NCBI GenBank assembly: GCA_017411305.1 | Contig: JAFQQI010000077.1 | Span: 1 to 64,000 of the forward strand | Direction of reading: 5' to 3' | Length of the DNA: 64,000 bases | Source: Lachnospiraceae bacterium | GTDB taxonomy: Bacteria > Bacillota > Clostridia > Lachnospirales > Lachnospiraceae | Shown here: piece after piece, positions 16,939 through 27,816 of the stretch | Layout: each line of letters begins with the position of its first letter | How positions within the stretch are numbered: the stretch's first letter is position 1 | Position numbers and translations under genes: made by a program | Notes under the pieces: model-generated | The model's database searches: none | What the model saw: only the letters and a program-made list of their open reading frames with translations | What the model was told of the DNA's origin: nothing

Positions 16939-19821
16939 TTATTTTGAATTTTCTTTATACCTTTTCAACATTTTTTTCACATAATGTCCGGTATAAGATG
17001 CAGGGTTCTCCGAAACCTCCTCCGGTGTTCCCTGAGCGATAACCGTTCCTCCTTTATCTCCGCCTTCCGGTCCCATATCAATTATATAATCTGCTGTTTT
17101 AATCACGTCAAGATTATGTTCGATAACCACAACCGTATTACCACCGTCTGCCAGTCTGTGCAGAATCTCTACCAACTTGTGAACATCCGCAAAATGCAAG
17201 CCTGTTGTAGGTTCATCCAAAATATAAATGGTCTGTCCCGTGCTGCGCTTACTAAGCTCTGTAGCCAACTTGATTCTCTGAGCTTCACCACCGGATAATG
17301 TCGTAGAGGGCTGTCCCAGCTTCACATAGGAAAGTCCTACATCATTCAGCGTTTCTATCTTTCTGCGGATAGACGGCAGGTTTTCAAAGAATGGAACCGC
17401 CTCCTCTACCGTCATGTCCAGCACATCATAAATGCTCTTACCTTTATATTTCACATCCAGTGTTTCTCTGTTGTAACGCTTGCCGCCGCAAACCTCGCAG
17501 GGTACATATACATCAGGCAAAAAGTGCATCTCTATTTTAATAATACCGTCACCGCAGCAGGCTTCGCATCGTCCGCCCTTTACATTAAAGCTGAAGCGGC
17601 CTTTTTTATAGCCCTTTGCTTTTGCATCCGGTGTCCCTGCAAACAAGTCACGGATCTGATCAAAAACACCGGTATAAGTAGCAGGATTAGAACGGGGTGT
17701 TCTTCCGATAGGCGATTGGTCAATATCAATCACTTTATCCAATTGCTTGATTCCACTAATATTTTTGTGCTTGCCCGGAATGGTCCTTGCACGATTCAGC
17801 TCTTTTGCCAGCCGCTTATAAAGTATCTCATTTACCAGTGAGCTTTTACCGGAACCGGAAACACCGGTTACACAGGTAATCACTCCAAGAGGAATATCTA
17901 CTGATATATTTTTCAGATTATTTTCTGCCGCACCCGTCACCTTTAAGTATCCGTTAGGCTTACGTCTCATCGCCGGTACCGGAATCTGCTTTTTGCCGCT
18001 TAAATATTGCCCGGTAACAGATTCTTCCACCTGCATAATTTCCTCTGCAGTTCCCTGCGCCACCACCTGTCCGCCGTGGGAGCCTGCGCCGGGTCCGATA
18101 TCCACCACATAGTCTGCTGCCAGCATGGTATCTTCATCATGTTCTACCACAATCAGGGTATTACCTAAATCACGCAGATTCTTCAAGGTGTTAAGCAGCT
18201 TGTCATTATCTCTCTGATGAAGTCCGATACTGGGCTCGTCCAAAATATAACATACCCCGACAAGTCCCGAGCCAATCTGGGTTGCCAGACGGATTCTTTG
18301 AGCCTCTCCGCCGGAAAGAGTTCCTGTTGCTCTTGCAAGAGATAAATACTCCAGTCCTACATCCATCAAAAATCCTACACGTGCCCTGATTTCCTTCAGC
18401 ACCTGCTGTCCAATCAGCAGCTGCTGTTTCGTAAGATTCATGTCCTGTAAAAACTCATGTAATCCTCTGATGGACATAGAAGTAATTTCATGAATATTCT
18501 TATCGCAAACGGTTACCGCCAAAGATTCCCTCTTCAGCCTCATACCACGACACTCTGTACATGGAGTAATGCGCATAAAGGTTTCATATTCCTGCTTCAT
18601 AATATCTGATGCAGTTTCCCTGTATTTTCGCTGCACATTTCGCACGATTCCTTCAAAGGTAATAGGATAAACGCCTTCTCCGCGCTGTCCCTTATAATAT
18701 ACCTTAACCTCTTTAAAGCCACCATAAACCAGCATTTGCTGAATTTCCTGCGGCAACTCCTCAAAAGGCGTATCTAAACTGAATTTATATTCTTTTGCCA
18801 ACGCTTGCAAAATTGCATTGGTAAAACTTCCTTCCGAGGTACTGGACTGCCAGCCCATGACCTGAATGGCACCGTCATTGATGCTTAAAGTTTTGTCCGG
18901 AATCATCAGCTCCGGGTCAAACTCCATCTTGTATCCCAGACCAAAACACACGGGACAGGCACCAAAAGGATTGTTAAAGGAGAAGCTTCTGGGCTCGATT
19001 TCACTGATGCTGACACCGCAATCAGGACAAGCAAAGCTTTGACTGAAATTAATGGTTTCGCCACCGATGACATCTACCATTAAAAGACCTTCCGCAAGAG
19101 CAAGTACACTTTCCACAGAGTCTGTCAGTCGTCTCTCAATCCCTTCCTTCACTACCAGTCTGTCTACTACGATTTCAATATTGTGCTTAATGTTCTTATC
19201 CAGTTTGATTTCTTCGGACAGCTCGTACATATTTCCGTCCACGCGCACACGCACATAGCCGCTTCTCTTAGCACGTTCAAATACCTTCACATGCTCACCC
19301 TTACGTCCGCGGACTACCGGCGCCATGAGCTGGATTCTCGTTCCTTCAGGCAATTCCATAATCTGGTCTACCATCTGGTCCACACTTTGCTTCTTAATCT
19401 CCCTGCCGCACTCTGTACAGTGGGGAATACCGATTCTGGCATACAAAAGTCGGAAATAATCATAAATTTCCGTAACTGTACCTACCGTAGAACGTGGATT
19501 TCTGTTAGTGGATTTCTGGTCGATGGAAATTGCCGGAGAAAGTCCTTCTATCTTTTCTACATTAGGTTTCTCCATTTGTCCAAGGAACTGACGGGCATAG
19601 GAAGATAATGATTCCATATATCTTCTCTGTCCTTCTGCATATATGGTATCAAATGCAAGGGAAGACTTTCCGGAACCTGACAATCCTGTCAGAACCACCA
19701 GTTCATTTCTTGGGATATCCACATCAAGATTTTTCAGATTATGCTCTGCCGCTCCTCTGATTTTAATATATTCCCTGGGAAGCATTCTGGGTTTTTCTAT
19801 ATGCTTATCTGCTAAACTCAT
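16939..19821 (-). CDS. uvrA: Excinuclease ABC subunit A
   Basis: 960 residues, full length. Two ABC ATPase modules: Walker [14 protein letters not shown] near residue 45 and [13 protein letters not shown] near residue 650; two signature motifs [13 protein letters not shown] and [13 protein letters not shown]; zinc fingers CPDC...CPVC and CEAC..CEVC; and the UvrB-interaction region after the first Walker A. UvrA scans for lesions and loads UvrB in nucleotide excision repair. It lies 32 nt after uvrB, in the Firmicutes order uvrB-uvrA. Confidence 0.98.
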   Translation of the reverse strand: MSLADKHIEKPRMLPREYIKIRGAAEHNLKNLDVDIPRNELVVLTGLSGSGKSSLAFDTIYAEGQRRYMESLSSYARQFLGQMEKPNVEKIEGLSPAISIDQKSTNRNPRSTVGTVTEIYDYFRLLYARIGIPHCTECGREIKKQSVDQMVDQIMELPEGTRIQLMAPVVRGRKGEHVKVFERAKRSGYVRVRVDGNMYELSEEIKLDKNIKHNIEIVVDRLVVKEGIERRLTDSVESVLALAEGLLMVDVIGGETINFSQSFACPDCGVSISEIEPRSFSFNNPFGACPVCFGLGYKMEFDPELMIPDKTLSINDGAIQVMGWQSSTSEGSFTNAILQALAKEYKFSLDTPFEELPQEIQQMLVYGGFKEVKVYYKGQRGEGVYPITFEGIVRNVQRKYRETASDIMKQEYETFMRITPCTECRGMRLKRESLAVTVCDKNIHEITSMSIRGLHEFLQDMNLTKQQLLIGQQVLKEIRARVGFLMDVGLEYLSLARATGTLSGGEAQRIRLATQIGSGLVGVCYILDEPSIGLHQRDNDKLLNTLKNLRDLGNTLIVVEHDEDTMLAADYVVDIGPGAGSHGGQVVAQGTAEEIMQVEESVTGQYLSGKKQIPVPAMRRKPNGYLKVTGAAENNLKNISVDIPLGVITCVTGVSGSGKSSLVNEILYKRLAKELNRARTIPGKHKNISGIKQLDKVIDIDQSPIGRTPRSNPATYTGVFDQIRDLFAGTPDAKAKGYKKGRFSFNVKGGRCEACCGDGIIKIEMHFLPDVYVPCEVCGGKRYNRETLDVKYKGKSIYDVLDMTVEEAVPFFENLPSIRRKIETLNDVGLSYVKLGQPSTTLSGGEAQRIKLATELSKRSTGQTIYILDEPTTGLHFADVHKLVEILHRLADGGNTVVVIEHNLDVIKTADYIIDMGPEGGDKGGTVIAQGTPEEVSENPASYTGHYVKKMLKRYKENSK

Positions 19822-19853
19822 TGTATTTTCTGCCTCTTTCTAAATTTAATTCC

Positions 19854-21848
19854 TTACGCTTCATCATCAATTTCACGCAGTTTGGTTTTTAATTCTACCA
19901 TCTTATCACGCAGCTCTGCAGCCATCTCGAAGTTTAAGTCTGCTGCAGCCTGACGCATCTGCTTTTCCACCTTGGCAATCAGTTTCTGCAACTCCTTCCG
20001 GTCCATAGATTCCGGATCCTTTTCGAATCGGAGCTCTTCCTTGGCAATTACCTTGGAAATACTAATCAGATCACGCACTGCCTTTTTAATGGTCTGAGGG
20101 GTAATTCCGTTTTCTTCGTTATATTTCTGTTGAATAGCACGTCTTCGGTTGGTTTCTTCTATTGCAGCATGCATGGAATCGGTCATATTATCTGCATACA
20201 TAATGACATGGCCTTCCGCATTACGGGCAGCACGGCCTATGGTCTGTATCAAAGAGGTTTCGGAACGAAGGAAGCCCTCTTTGTCCGCATCCAAAATCGC
20301 CACCAAGGAAATTTCCGGAATATCAAGTCCCTCTCTAAGCAGGTTAATACCAACCAATACATCAAATACATCCAGGCGCATATCCCTGATAATCTCTGCA
20401 CGCTCTAAGGTATCTATATCGGAATGCAGATATTTCACGCGGATACCTGCTTCCTTCATATAATCGGTCAAATCTTCTGCCATCCGTTTGGTCAGCGTGG
20501 TAACCAGCACCTTATTGTGCTTTTCAATTTCTTTATTTACCTCTGAAATCAAATCATCAATTTGTCCCTCCACAGGGCGCACATCCACCTGCGGGTCAAG
20601 AAGACCGGTAGGACGGATAATCTGCTCCGTCCGAAGCAATTCATGCTCATATTCATACTTGGATGGTGTGGCTGATACAAACAAAAGCTGATCAATCCGT
20701 TGCTCAAATTCTTCAAAGCAAAGAGGTCTGTTATCCAGTGCCGAGGGCAATCGGAATCCATAGTCCACCAAGGTAGTCTTACGAGAACGGTCACCGCTGT
20801 ACATAGCACCAATCTGAGGGATAGTCATGTGGGACTCATCGATAATCATTAAAAAGTCCCCTTTAAAATAATCCATCAGGCAGTGAGGCGGCGCACCTGC
20901 CTCCATGCCGCTTAAATGACGGGAATAATTCTCAATTCCCGAGCAAAATCCTGTTTCTCTGAGCATCTCAATGTCAAAATTGGTACGCTCTGCAATTCGC
21001 TGTGCTTCCAGCAGTTTATCCTCGCTTTTAAAAAAGCGCACTCTCTCTTCCAGCTCTGTCTCAATATTTTTGCAGGCAAGGTTAATCTTCTCCTGGGGCA
21101 CCACATAATGGGATGCCGGGAAAACAGCAATATGATCTAAGGATGCATGAACCTGTCCGGTAAGCGGGTCTGTCTCCACAATCCGGTCAATTTCATCTCC
21201 GAAAAATTCTACCCGGATTAAGTAATCACCGCCCTCGGCGGGGTAAATCTCAACTACATCGCCACGTACCCGGAAAGAGCCGCGTTCAATATCCATATCG
21301 TTCCTGTCGTACTGAATATCAATCAATTCACGGATTACCTGATCACGGTCCTTTATCATACCGGGACGCAGAGAAACAATCATTCCCTGATAATCATCCG
21401 GGCTTCCCAAACCATAAATACAGGATACACTGGCAACCACGATTACATCCTTCCTCTCAGAAAGAGAAGCTGTTGCAGACAATCTCAATTTATCGATTTC
21501 ATCGTTTACGGAAGAATCCTTGGCAATATAAGTATCCGAGGAGGGCACATAAGCCTCGGGCTGGTAGTAATCATAATATGACACAAAATACTCTACCGCA
21601 TTCTCCGGAAAGAATTCTTTAAATTCACTGTAAAGCTGCCCCGCAAGCGTCTTGTTGTGGGCAATAATCAAGGTAGGCTTATTCAGTGCCGCAATTACAT
21701 TGGCCATGGTAAAGGTCTTACCGGAGCCGGTTACGCCAAGCAAAGTCTGGAACTGGTTTCCCTGCTTGAACCCCTCCACAAGATCTGCAATTGCCTGTGG
21801 CTGGTCACCGGTAGGAGCATATTCGGAATGTAAAACAAATCGATCCAT
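19854..21848 (-). CDS. uvrB: Excinuclease ABC subunit B
   Basis: 664 residues, full length. Helicase motifs: Walker [15 protein letters not shown] near residue 40, beta-hairpin region [21 protein letters not shown], motif [10 protein letters not shown], and C-terminal helicase half with [30 protein letters not shown]. The final ~40 residues form the UVR domain ([26 protein letters not shown]) that contacts UvrC. Verifies damage in excision repair. An SOS-box-like site overlaps its promoter. Confidence 0.98.
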   Translation of the reverse strand: MDRFVLHSEYAPTGDQPQAIADLVEGFKQGNQFQTLLGVTGSGKTFTMANVIAALNKPTLIIAHNKTLAGQLYSEFKEFFPENAVEYFVSYYDYYQPEAYVPSSDTYIAKDSSVNDEIDKLRLSATASLSERKDVIVVASVSCIYGLGSPDDYQGMIVSLRPGMIKDRDQVIRELIDIQYDRNDMDIERGSFRVRGDVVEIYPAEGGDYLIRVEFFGDEIDRIVETDPLTGQVHASLDHIAVFPASHYVVPQEKINLACKNIETELEERVRFFKSEDKLLEAQRIAERTNFDIEMLRETGFCSGIENYSRHLSGMEAGAPPHCLMDYFKGDFLMIIDESHMTIPQIGAMYSGDRSRKTTLVDYGFRLPSALDNRPLCFEEFEQRIDQLLFVSATPSKYEYEHELLRTEQIIRPTGLLDPQVDVRPVEGQIDDLISEVNKEIEKHNKVLVTTLTKRMAEDLTDYMKEAGIRVKYLHSDIDTLERAEIIRDMRLDVFDVLVGINLLREGLDIPEISLVAILDADKEGFLRSETSLIQTIGRAARNAEGHVIMYADNMTDSMHAAIEETNRRRAIQQKYNEENGITPQTIKKAVRDLISISKVIAKEELRFEKDPESMDRKELQKLIAKVEKQMRQAAADLNFEMAAELRDKMVELKTKLREIDDEA

Positions 21849-21900
21849 GAAAAGCCTCCTCTGTTTTCATAAACAGCATAGTCGTCTGCAAAAATACTAA

Positions 21901-21964
21901 AACGTGTATAGAATAGCCTTTCCCATTATAGCACATCTATACACGTTTAGCAAACATTTGTTCT
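21901..21964 (-). promoter_or_regulatory. uvrB promoter with SOS-box-like operator, nested in a terminator-like inverted repeat
   Basis: On the minus strand TTGCTA (21948-21953) and TATAAT (21925-21930) are 17 bp apart, with TG before the -10. AGAACAAATGTTTG (21951-21964) matches the Firmicutes LexA box form GAAC-N4-GTTC at 7 of 8 positions and overlaps the -35. A perfect 12-bp inverted repeat, AACGTGTATAGA (21901-21912) with TCTATACACGTT (21936-21947), surrounds the -10 and is followed by a T-rich stretch on the minus strand, so it could also end the ABC transporter transcript. Confidence 0.7.
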
Positions 21965-21998
21965 ATAAAATTATACTTCTTCTAAATATTTCATTTTC

Positions 21999-23660
21999 CT
22001 ATTCTACCGCACAAATCTTATCAGCCAGTGCAATGGTAGATGGTCTGTGTGCAATCATTACAACCGTCTTTTTGTCCTTCATCTGTTTCAATGCTTCATT
22101 CACCAAGCGTTCCGACTCATTATCCAGTGCAGAGGTAGCTTCATCCAGCAAAATAACCGGTGCATCCTTTAATATTGCTCTGGCAATGGCAATCCGCTGT
22201 TTCTGTCCCCCTGAAAGGTTGTTTCCCCTTTCCCCCACATTCGTGTCATATCCGTTTTCCAATTGCATAATAAAGTCATGGGCATAGGCCAGCTTTGCGG
22301 CATTTTCAATTTCTGCATCTGTCGCATCCGGCTTACCAATCCTGATATTTTCTCTAACGCTTTCATTGAACAGATACGGCTCCTGAGGCACATAAGCTAT
22401 CTGCTTTCTAATCTCGTTGTTACTCAAATCATAGCAAGAGCTGCCACCCAAAAACCATTCTCCTCCAAGGAGAGGATATAAAGACAGCAGCAGCTTTGAC
22501 ACCGTTGTCTTTCCGCAGCCCGAAGGACCGGTAATTGCCACACTTTCGCCCTTTTCCACTACCATGGAAAAATCCTTCAGCAGAGGTTTATCTTCCCGGT
22601 AGTAAAATTCGATTTCATCCAGCTTCAGCATGGGCGTTTCCGGCTTTACCTTGTTCATGCCGTCATCGGTGACTCTATCCGGATACCAATTCTCCGGCTC
22701 CTCTTTTTCTTCCAAAAACTCAAAGATATTCCGGGCATTTACAAGGCAACCGATTAACTCCGGCAAGTATCTTCCCAGCTGCAAAAACTGGAAGGAAAAA
22801 GTGCCGTACAGAGAGTAAATGGCAGTCAACGATCCAAGGGTAGTCTGTCCGCTTTGTACAAAATAAATACCAAGCATCAAAAAAGCAAGGGCGCACAACA
22901 AGTCAAAGCCGTTACTGCAACTCTCCAAAACAGCTGTATAGATTATTTTTTTGTCATTCTGCTTCACATAGGTTTCATTTTCGGAAACAAACTCGTCCAC
23001 TGTCTGCACACCGGCACGATACATACGCGCCTGCTCCATTCCCTGTAGCAGATTGGACATTTTTTCTGTCATTTTGCTGTTGGTTCGGGACAGTTCACCG
23101 GAAACCTTTCTGATCGGCCCAATCAACAACCCGTTAATCAGCAGCATAATCAAATTAACGCCTATTAAGCATAGGGTAATCTGCGGACTTAAAATCATCA
23201 TAGGAATCAGGTATACCGTCACCTGTAAAATAGGCGCCACCGTTCTGCGCAATCTGGAACCGTAAATGCTCCCGGTTTTTTCCAAATCATAAGACAGCTT
23301 GGAAATAAATTCGCCGCTGTGATGCTTTTCATAATATTCATAGGGGAGTCGTACTTCATGATGAAATACCTTCTTGCAAATCGTTCCGTGTGCCCGTTTT
23401 GCTTCCACATTATACACAATGGCTCCCGCACGATAAATCAACAAAATAACAATGCCGCCTAAAATGTTCCCCACAATAATGAGTGGGATTTTGTTTACCT
23501 CAGCTGCCTGCGCTGCATCTACCACATTTTTCAGTAAAATGGAAGTCATAACCGAAAATGCTGCCCACCCCGTACTCATAAAGAAAATCCCAAGAAGGTA
23601 AGCAGGACAGCGCTTGCCCATGGCTTGCATTATCTGTTTAAACGTACTCCACTGCTTCAT
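21999..23660 (-). CDS. ABC exporter, membrane-ATPase subunit (second of pair)
   Basis: 553 residues from the ATG at 23658-23660, which has GAGGAGG about 6 nt upstream; a longer frame to 23747 runs through the previous gene. About six membrane helices up to residue 300, then an ATPase domain: Walker A GPSGCGKTTVSK, signature NLSGGQKQRIAIARA, Walker B VILLDEATSALD, H-loop IAHRPST. The protein stops soon after the H-loop (ADKICAVE), some 25-30 residues earlier than usual; a -1/+1 frame carries an open tail of about a dozen codons, so a small frameshift near 22010 is possible. It overlaps the upstream subunit by 23 nt. Confidence 0.88.
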   Translation of the reverse strand: MKQWSTFKQIMQAMGKRCPAYLLGIFFMSTGWAAFSVMTSILLKNVVDAAQAAEVNKIPLIIVGNILGGIVILLIYRAGAIVYNVEAKRAHGTICKKVFHHEVRLPYEYYEKHHSGEFISKLSYDLEKTGSIYGSRLRRTVAPILQVTVYLIPMMILSPQITLCLIGVNLIMLLINGLLIGPIRKVSGELSRTNSKMTEKMSNLLQGMEQARMYRAGVQTVDEFVSENETYVKQNDKKIIYTAVLESCSNGFDLLCALAFLMLGIYFVQSGQTTLGSLTAIYSLYGTFSFQFLQLGRYLPELIGCLVNARNIFEFLEEKEEPENWYPDRVTDDGMNKVKPETPMLKLDEIEFYYREDKPLLKDFSMVVEKGESVAITGPSGCGKTTVSKLLLSLYPLLGGEWFLGGSSCYDLSNNEIRKQIAYVPQEPYLFNESVRENIRIGKPDATDAEIENAAKLAYAHDFIMQLENGYDTNVGERGNNLSGGQKQRIAIARAILKDAPVILLDEATSALDNESERLVNEALKQMKDKKTVVMIAHRPSTIALADKICAVE

Positions 23661-25401
23661 GTTCTTCCTCCTCTCCCTCTTTTCCGTACATAGCAGCATA
23701 AATACCGCCCTTTTCCAAAAGCTCCTTATGGGTTCCGCTCTCCGCAATTGTTCCGTCTTTTAATACCATGATTTCATCCGCCTTTTGAATTGTGGAAAGT
23801 CTGTGGGCAATGGTAATACAGGTCCGGTTATCGGAAAGACCTTCCAAGGCTTCCTGTATCAGGCTTTCCGTTTCCACATCAATGGCTGAGGTAGGTTCGT
23901 CCAGTAAAAGAATGGGTGCATTTTTGAGAAATGCTCTGGCAATGGAAATTCTCTGACGTTCTCCTCCCGAAAGCAAAATACCTCTTTCTCCTACAATACT
24001 GTCATAACCCTCCGGCAAATTCACAATAAAATCATGAATCCTTGCTTTCTTGCACGCTTCTGTAATGTCTTCATCCGTAGCCTTTACATTACCGTATCGT
24101 ACATTCTCTCTAATAGTAGTAGGAAACAAAAATACATTTTGTGACACCAGTGCCATTTTTTCTCTTGCTGCACTGATGTCCCATTCATTAAAATCTCGTC
24201 CCAACAATTGATAGCCGCCCTGATCCGGTCGATAAAATCCGCACAAAAGATGAAAAATTGTACTCTTTCCGCCGCCTGAGTCTCCTACAAAAGCTACACT
24301 TGTGTTTTCTTTCACCCGGAAAGAAAGTTGCTTTAGCACTTCTTTTCCTTCCACATAAGAAAAGCTGACATCCCGGAAGGAAATCACTTCACTGCTCTCT
24401 TTTTCATCACCCACACCACCTTTTGGAATCCCTTCGGTTGCCGTACCGCTAGTTTCATCCGGCTGGTTTAAGATTTCCTCCACACGGCCTACGCATACCA
24501 TACACTCTCTCGCATCTACCAGATTAAAAGGAACTCCCACAAAAGCATCAACAAATCTTTGCAGAAGCATAAGAAATACCACCAGCTCACCTAAACTGAT
24601 ATTCCCTTGCAATACCATCACATAAGCATATACGGAACAGATAATATTGGGCATCCATTGAAGGAGCCTTCGAATAATAAGCACGTTATTAGTAATCCTC
24701 ACACGCTTTGCTTCGTTTGCCACCACATCATCTGCAGCCGCATTTAACTTTTTCTGGAAGTAATCCTCCGCACCAAATGCCCGTAGCACCAGAATGCCGC
24801 TGATACAATCCTGGGAAATCTCCGTAATGATATCTGACTTCTGCCTGAATACCTTTCTTAAGCTTTGAATCTTTTTTACTACCTTGTTGGTAAACCAAAA
24901 AATAAACGGATAACAGACCACCATAAGAAACAAAAGTCCCATATGAATCTGTCCAATATAGATTGCATAGGTCACCATAGCCACCAAATTAGTACATATT
25001 TCAGGTACATTCTGGCTAAGAAGTGTATCCGTTTCGGCGATATCCGTATTCACTTTATTAATGACGGATGCGGAACCGTTCTTGTCAAAGTAACGATATT
25101 CCAAACGATACAGCTTCCCCGCTACCATATTCTTATAAGCCGACTGTACTTTGATACTGAATTTAGATGCAAACACACTTTTCAAAAATGCCGCAACAAA
25201 ACCGATTCCCGTAAGCCCTAAGAGCACACCCATAAAGGCTCCCGGATTGACACGCTGCCCGGATAACATATCATCAATGGCATCTCCGATTATGGTGTTA
25301 CCCTGCACTACTGCTTTCGCCAATATGTATGCCAGAAGCAGTTCTGCCACAAAATATCCGCCATACTTCAGACAACACCTTACAAAATAACTCCGCTTCA
25401 T
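23638..25401 (-). CDS. ABC exporter, membrane-ATPase subunit (first of pair)
   Basis: 587 residues: six membrane helices in residues 15-300 and an ATPase domain with Walker A GDSGGGKSTIFH, signature LLSGGERQRISIARA, Walker B ILLLDEPTSAID and H-loop ITIAHRLST. AAGGGAATTT precedes the ATG. It forms a heterodimeric exporter with the overlapping next gene; multidrug, peptide or lipid substrates are all possible. Divergent to an AraC regulator that likely controls it. Confidence 0.9.
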   Translation of the reverse strand: MKRSYFVRCCLKYGGYFVAELLLAYILAKAVVQGNTIIGDAIDDMLSGQRVNPGAFMGVLLGLTGIGFVAAFLKSVFASKFSIKVQSAYKNMVAGKLYRLEYRYFDKNGSASVINKVNTDIAETDTLLSQNVPEICTNLVAMVTYAIYIGQIHMGLLFLMVVCYPFIFWFTNKVVKKIQSLRKVFRQKSDIITEISQDCISGILVLRAFGAEDYFQKKLNAAADDVVANEAKRVRITNNVLIIRRLLQWMPNIICSVYAYVMVLQGNISLGELVVFLMLLQRFVDAFVGVPFNLVDARECMVCVGRVEEILNQPDETSGTATEGIPKGGVGDEKESSEVISFRDVSFSYVEGKEVLKQLSFRVKENTSVAFVGDSGGGKSTIFHLLCGFYRPDQGGYQLLGRDFNEWDISAAREKMALVSQNVFLFPTTIRENVRYGNVKATDEDITEACKKARIHDFIVNLPEGYDSIVGERGILLSGGERQRISIARAFLKNAPILLLDEPTSAIDVETESLIQEALEGLSDNRTCITIAHRLSTIQKADEIMVLKDGTIAESGTHKELLEKGGIYAAMYGKEGEEEEHEAVEYV

Positions 25402-25451
25402 AAATTCCCTTTCCCTTACGTTTTACATTTGCTTCATTATACAACAAATAA

Positions 25452-25553
25452 TTTGCTGTTTTCATTCATTTTCACTTCTTTTTTGACCATTTTCTATAAA
25501 ATCATGCTATACTATTAGCAACTATATCGTATATACTGACAAATAACAGCAAA
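25452..25553. promoter_or_regulatory. Divergent control region with inverted TTTGCTGTT/AACAGCAAA
   Basis: TTTGCTGTT (25452-25460) and AACAGCAAA (25545-25553) are inverted 84 bp apart and bracket the promoter of the AraC gene, an extended -10 TGCTATACT at 25505-25513. A second small palindrome, GCTATACTATTAGC, covers the -10 itself. This is the kind of spacing that AraC-family looping sites use, but I infer that only from position. Confidence 0.5.
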
Positions 25554-25563
25554 AGGAGAACCT

Positions 25564-26391
25564 ATGCCCACACCACTAAAGCCCGGAGAAGATATTTATA
25601 TTGATTACAAGGAGTTACCCGGCAGCTATGCCATGCCTACCATGGAAGCAGCAAGGGACCATTATGCCATCGGTTATAGCCTAAGCGGTGACCGGAAATA
25701 CTTTACACACGAAAAAATCCATTATGCCCACGGAGAAACCATCGGTTTTGCTTTGCCCAATGTTTATCACCGTAATATGCCCATGTCGGATGTCCCTTAC
25801 AAAAGATATCTGATTAAATACAAAAAAGAAGTGGCGCAGCCTGTCATCGATTTAATCGGTGAGCAGGAGTTTTTGGGACTTCATACAGAATATCTGTTTT
25901 TTCCAAAAGAAGCGCTTTCTATCATACGCCCACAGTTTGAAGCTATGCTAAGCACCTATAATGAGCATGGGAAATACTCTCAATTTTTGCTCAAAAACAT
26001 GCTGCAAAATCTAATCTTGACGATTTATGAACGTAAGCTGCAAACTGCCAAAAGCAGTATTGAATTATCTTCTTTTAACAAACAGATTTATGATGCACTA
26101 ATCTATATCGAAAGAAATTTAAGCAGTGATTTGTCGCTGGAGCTCGTCGCCGGAAAGGTTGCCCTTTCACCCAGTTACTTTTCCAGGCTCTTTAAAAGCT
26201 CTGTGGGTTTTTCCTTTTCCGAATATGTAACCCATACCCGTCTTGAATATGCTAAGCTGCTGATGGCAAACGAAAAGCTTTCTATCGGAGAAATTGCACA
26301 ACGCTGCGGCTTTAATAACTCCAATTATTTCAGCTCCACATTCAAAAAATATAATCATTTAACACCAAAAGAATACAGCGCCCATTCCTGA
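25564..26391 (+). CDS. AraC family transcriptional regulator
   Basis: 275 residues, with AAAGGAGAACCT before the ATG. Residues 1-160 are a cupin-like sensing domain; the last ~100 carry the two helix-turn-helix units (LELVAGKVALSPSYFSRLFKSSVG and SIGEIAQRCGFNNSNYFSSTFKKYN) and end TPKEYSAHS. Divergent from the ABC exporter, whose expression it probably controls. The effector is unknown. Confidence 0.88.
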   Translation: MPTPLKPGEDIYIDYKELPGSYAMPTMEAARDHYAIGYSLSGDRKYFTHEKIHYAHGETIGFALPNVYHRNMPMSDVPYKRYLIKYKKEVAQPVIDLIGEQEFLGLHTEYLFFPKEALSIIRPQFEAMLSTYNEHGKYSQFLLKNMLQNLILTIYERKLQTAKSSIELSSFNKQIYDALIYIERNLSSDLSLELVAGKVALSPSYFSRLFKSSVGFSFSEYVTHTRLEYAKLLMANEKLSIGEIAQRCGFNNSNYFSSTFKKYNHLTPKEYSAHS

Positions 26392-26399
26392 GCGCTGTA
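26374..26399. terminator. Terminator between convergent AraC and antiporter genes
   Basis: TACAGCGC (26374-26381) pairs with GCGCTGTA (26392-26399), followed by a T-rich stretch on +. The left arm lies within the last AraC codons. Confidence 0.75.
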
Positions 26400-26402
26400 C
26401 TT

Positions 26403-27698
26403 TTATTTTCCTTTTCTTAATTTTGCCTCTTCTAACTTGATTTCTCTTCGCTTTGCCACATGCTCCGGCATAGGAACAATATCACCTGCTGCCGTAAGTG
26501 CCTGTTTTGTGAAGAACGGTCCGAATATTTCATAAATCAAAACTGCAAACAAGGTTATGTTTCTGATTAAATTACCCTGTTCTCCCAGCTGCATTGCCGT
26601 AGCACACATGCCCAGCGCAACACCCGCCTGCGGGAATAAGGTAATACCCAAATACTTACAAACTGACGGATCACACTTTACCGCCTTGGCACTTACACGA
26701 GCGCCATAATACTTACCGAGGCAACGGAATACAATGTAAACAATACCGATGAATACGATCGATAAATCTCCGAATACACTCAGCTCCAGCTCTGCTCCGC
26801 TGATAACAAAAAACAGCGCAAACAATGGCGACGTCCATTTATCCGCCGCCCCCATCAAATCATGGGAAAGCGGACATATGTTGCAGAAAATAGTACCAAG
26901 CATCATACATACCAATAGTGAGGAAAAGCTTACATGGACCGGTCCGATATGAAAATCAAGCATGGACAACGATACGGTCATAAGAACAAATGCTATCGTC
27001 ATATTCAAACGGTTGGTATTAGAGTTAAACATTTTTTCAAACTGGGTAAGTAACCATCCCATAATTGCACCCAAAAGCAAAGAACAAACAATCTCCACCA
27101 ATGGATTAATAAAAATCGAAACAAAATCCACAACTCCGCTTACCAACGTTTTGGCAATGCCGAAGGATATTGCAAATACAATCAAACCAACCGCATCATC
27201 CAGAGCAACAACGGGAAGAAGCAGGCTTGTCAAAGGTCCCTTCGCTTTGTACTGACGAACTACCATTAAAGTTGCAGCCGGTGCCGTAGCTGTTGCAATA
27301 GCACCCAGCGTAATCAGCTGGGCTACGGACAGCTTATCCGGCATAGCAAGATGTACTGCGTATAAAGCAATATCAACAAATAATGTAGCAACCAGGGCTT
27401 GGAAAACACCTACTACAAATGCCTGTTTTCCTGTCTTCTTTAAATCTTCCAATCTGAATTCGCTACCGATGGAAAATGCAATAAATCCAAGTGCCACTTC
27501 CGATACAATGGATAGATAGCTGACACTTTCCATGGAAGTAAAGCCAATTCCTTCCCAGTCAAGGGAGCCCAAAAAATACGGTCCTACCAAAATACCTGCA
27601 ATCAGATATGCAGTTACTGCAGGTAATTTAAAGGGTTTAAATGCCCGTGTCATAAGCAATCCGGCAAGTAATGCCACCGATACTGATAATAATGTCAT
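26403..27698 (-). CDS. Cation:proton antiporter (CPA2-like)
   Basis: 431 residues from the ATG at 27696-27698, preceded by AGAAGG at about 8 nt; a 9-residue longer version has no support. Twelve or so hydrophobic helices. Family-typical stretches: LPAVTAYLIAGILVGPYFLG near the start, GFIAFSIGSEF, and the mid-membrane VALDDAVGLIVFAI holding two adjacent aspartates (ion-binding position in Na+/H+ exchangers). No C-terminal TrkA-N domain, unlike KefB/C. Exports Na+ or K+ for protons; which ion is not readable. Confidence 0.82.
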   Translation of the reverse strand: MTLLSVSVALLAGLLMTRAFKPFKLPAVTAYLIAGILVGPYFLGSLDWEGIGFTSMESVSYLSIVSEVALGFIAFSIGSEFRLEDLKKTGKQAFVVGVFQALVATLFVDIALYAVHLAMPDKLSVAQLITLGAIATATAPAATLMVVRQYKAKGPLTSLLLPVVALDDAVGLIVFAISFGIAKTLVSGVVDFVSIFINPLVEIVCSLLLGAIMGWLLTQFEKMFNSNTNRLNMTIAFVLMTVSLSMLDFHIGPVHVSFSSLLVCMMLGTIFCNICPLSHDLMGAADKWTSPLFALFFVISGAELELSVFGDLSIVFIGIVYIVFRCLGKYYGARVSAKAVKCDPSVCKYLGITLFPQAGVALGMCATAMQLGEQGNLIRNITLFAVLIYEIFGPFFTKQALTAAGDIVPMPEHVAKRREIKLEEAKLRKGK

Positions 27699-27771
27699 AA
27701 TAATACCTTCTTTCTGATTAACCAAGCCTTAGTATACGCCCATTATTTTCGAAAAACAATGTCTAATTCCA

Positions 27772-27805
27772 ACAAAAAGTCCGCACATGATGCACGGACT
27801 TTTGT
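27772..27805 (-). terminator. Terminator of the ftsE-ftsX-M23-ctpA run
   Basis: CGGACTTTTGT (27795-27805) and ACAAAAAGTCCG (27772-27783) form a stem ending in a T-run on the minus strand, 12 nt after the ctpA stop. Confidence 0.85.
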
Positions 27806-27816
27806 CAAAAATTTAA

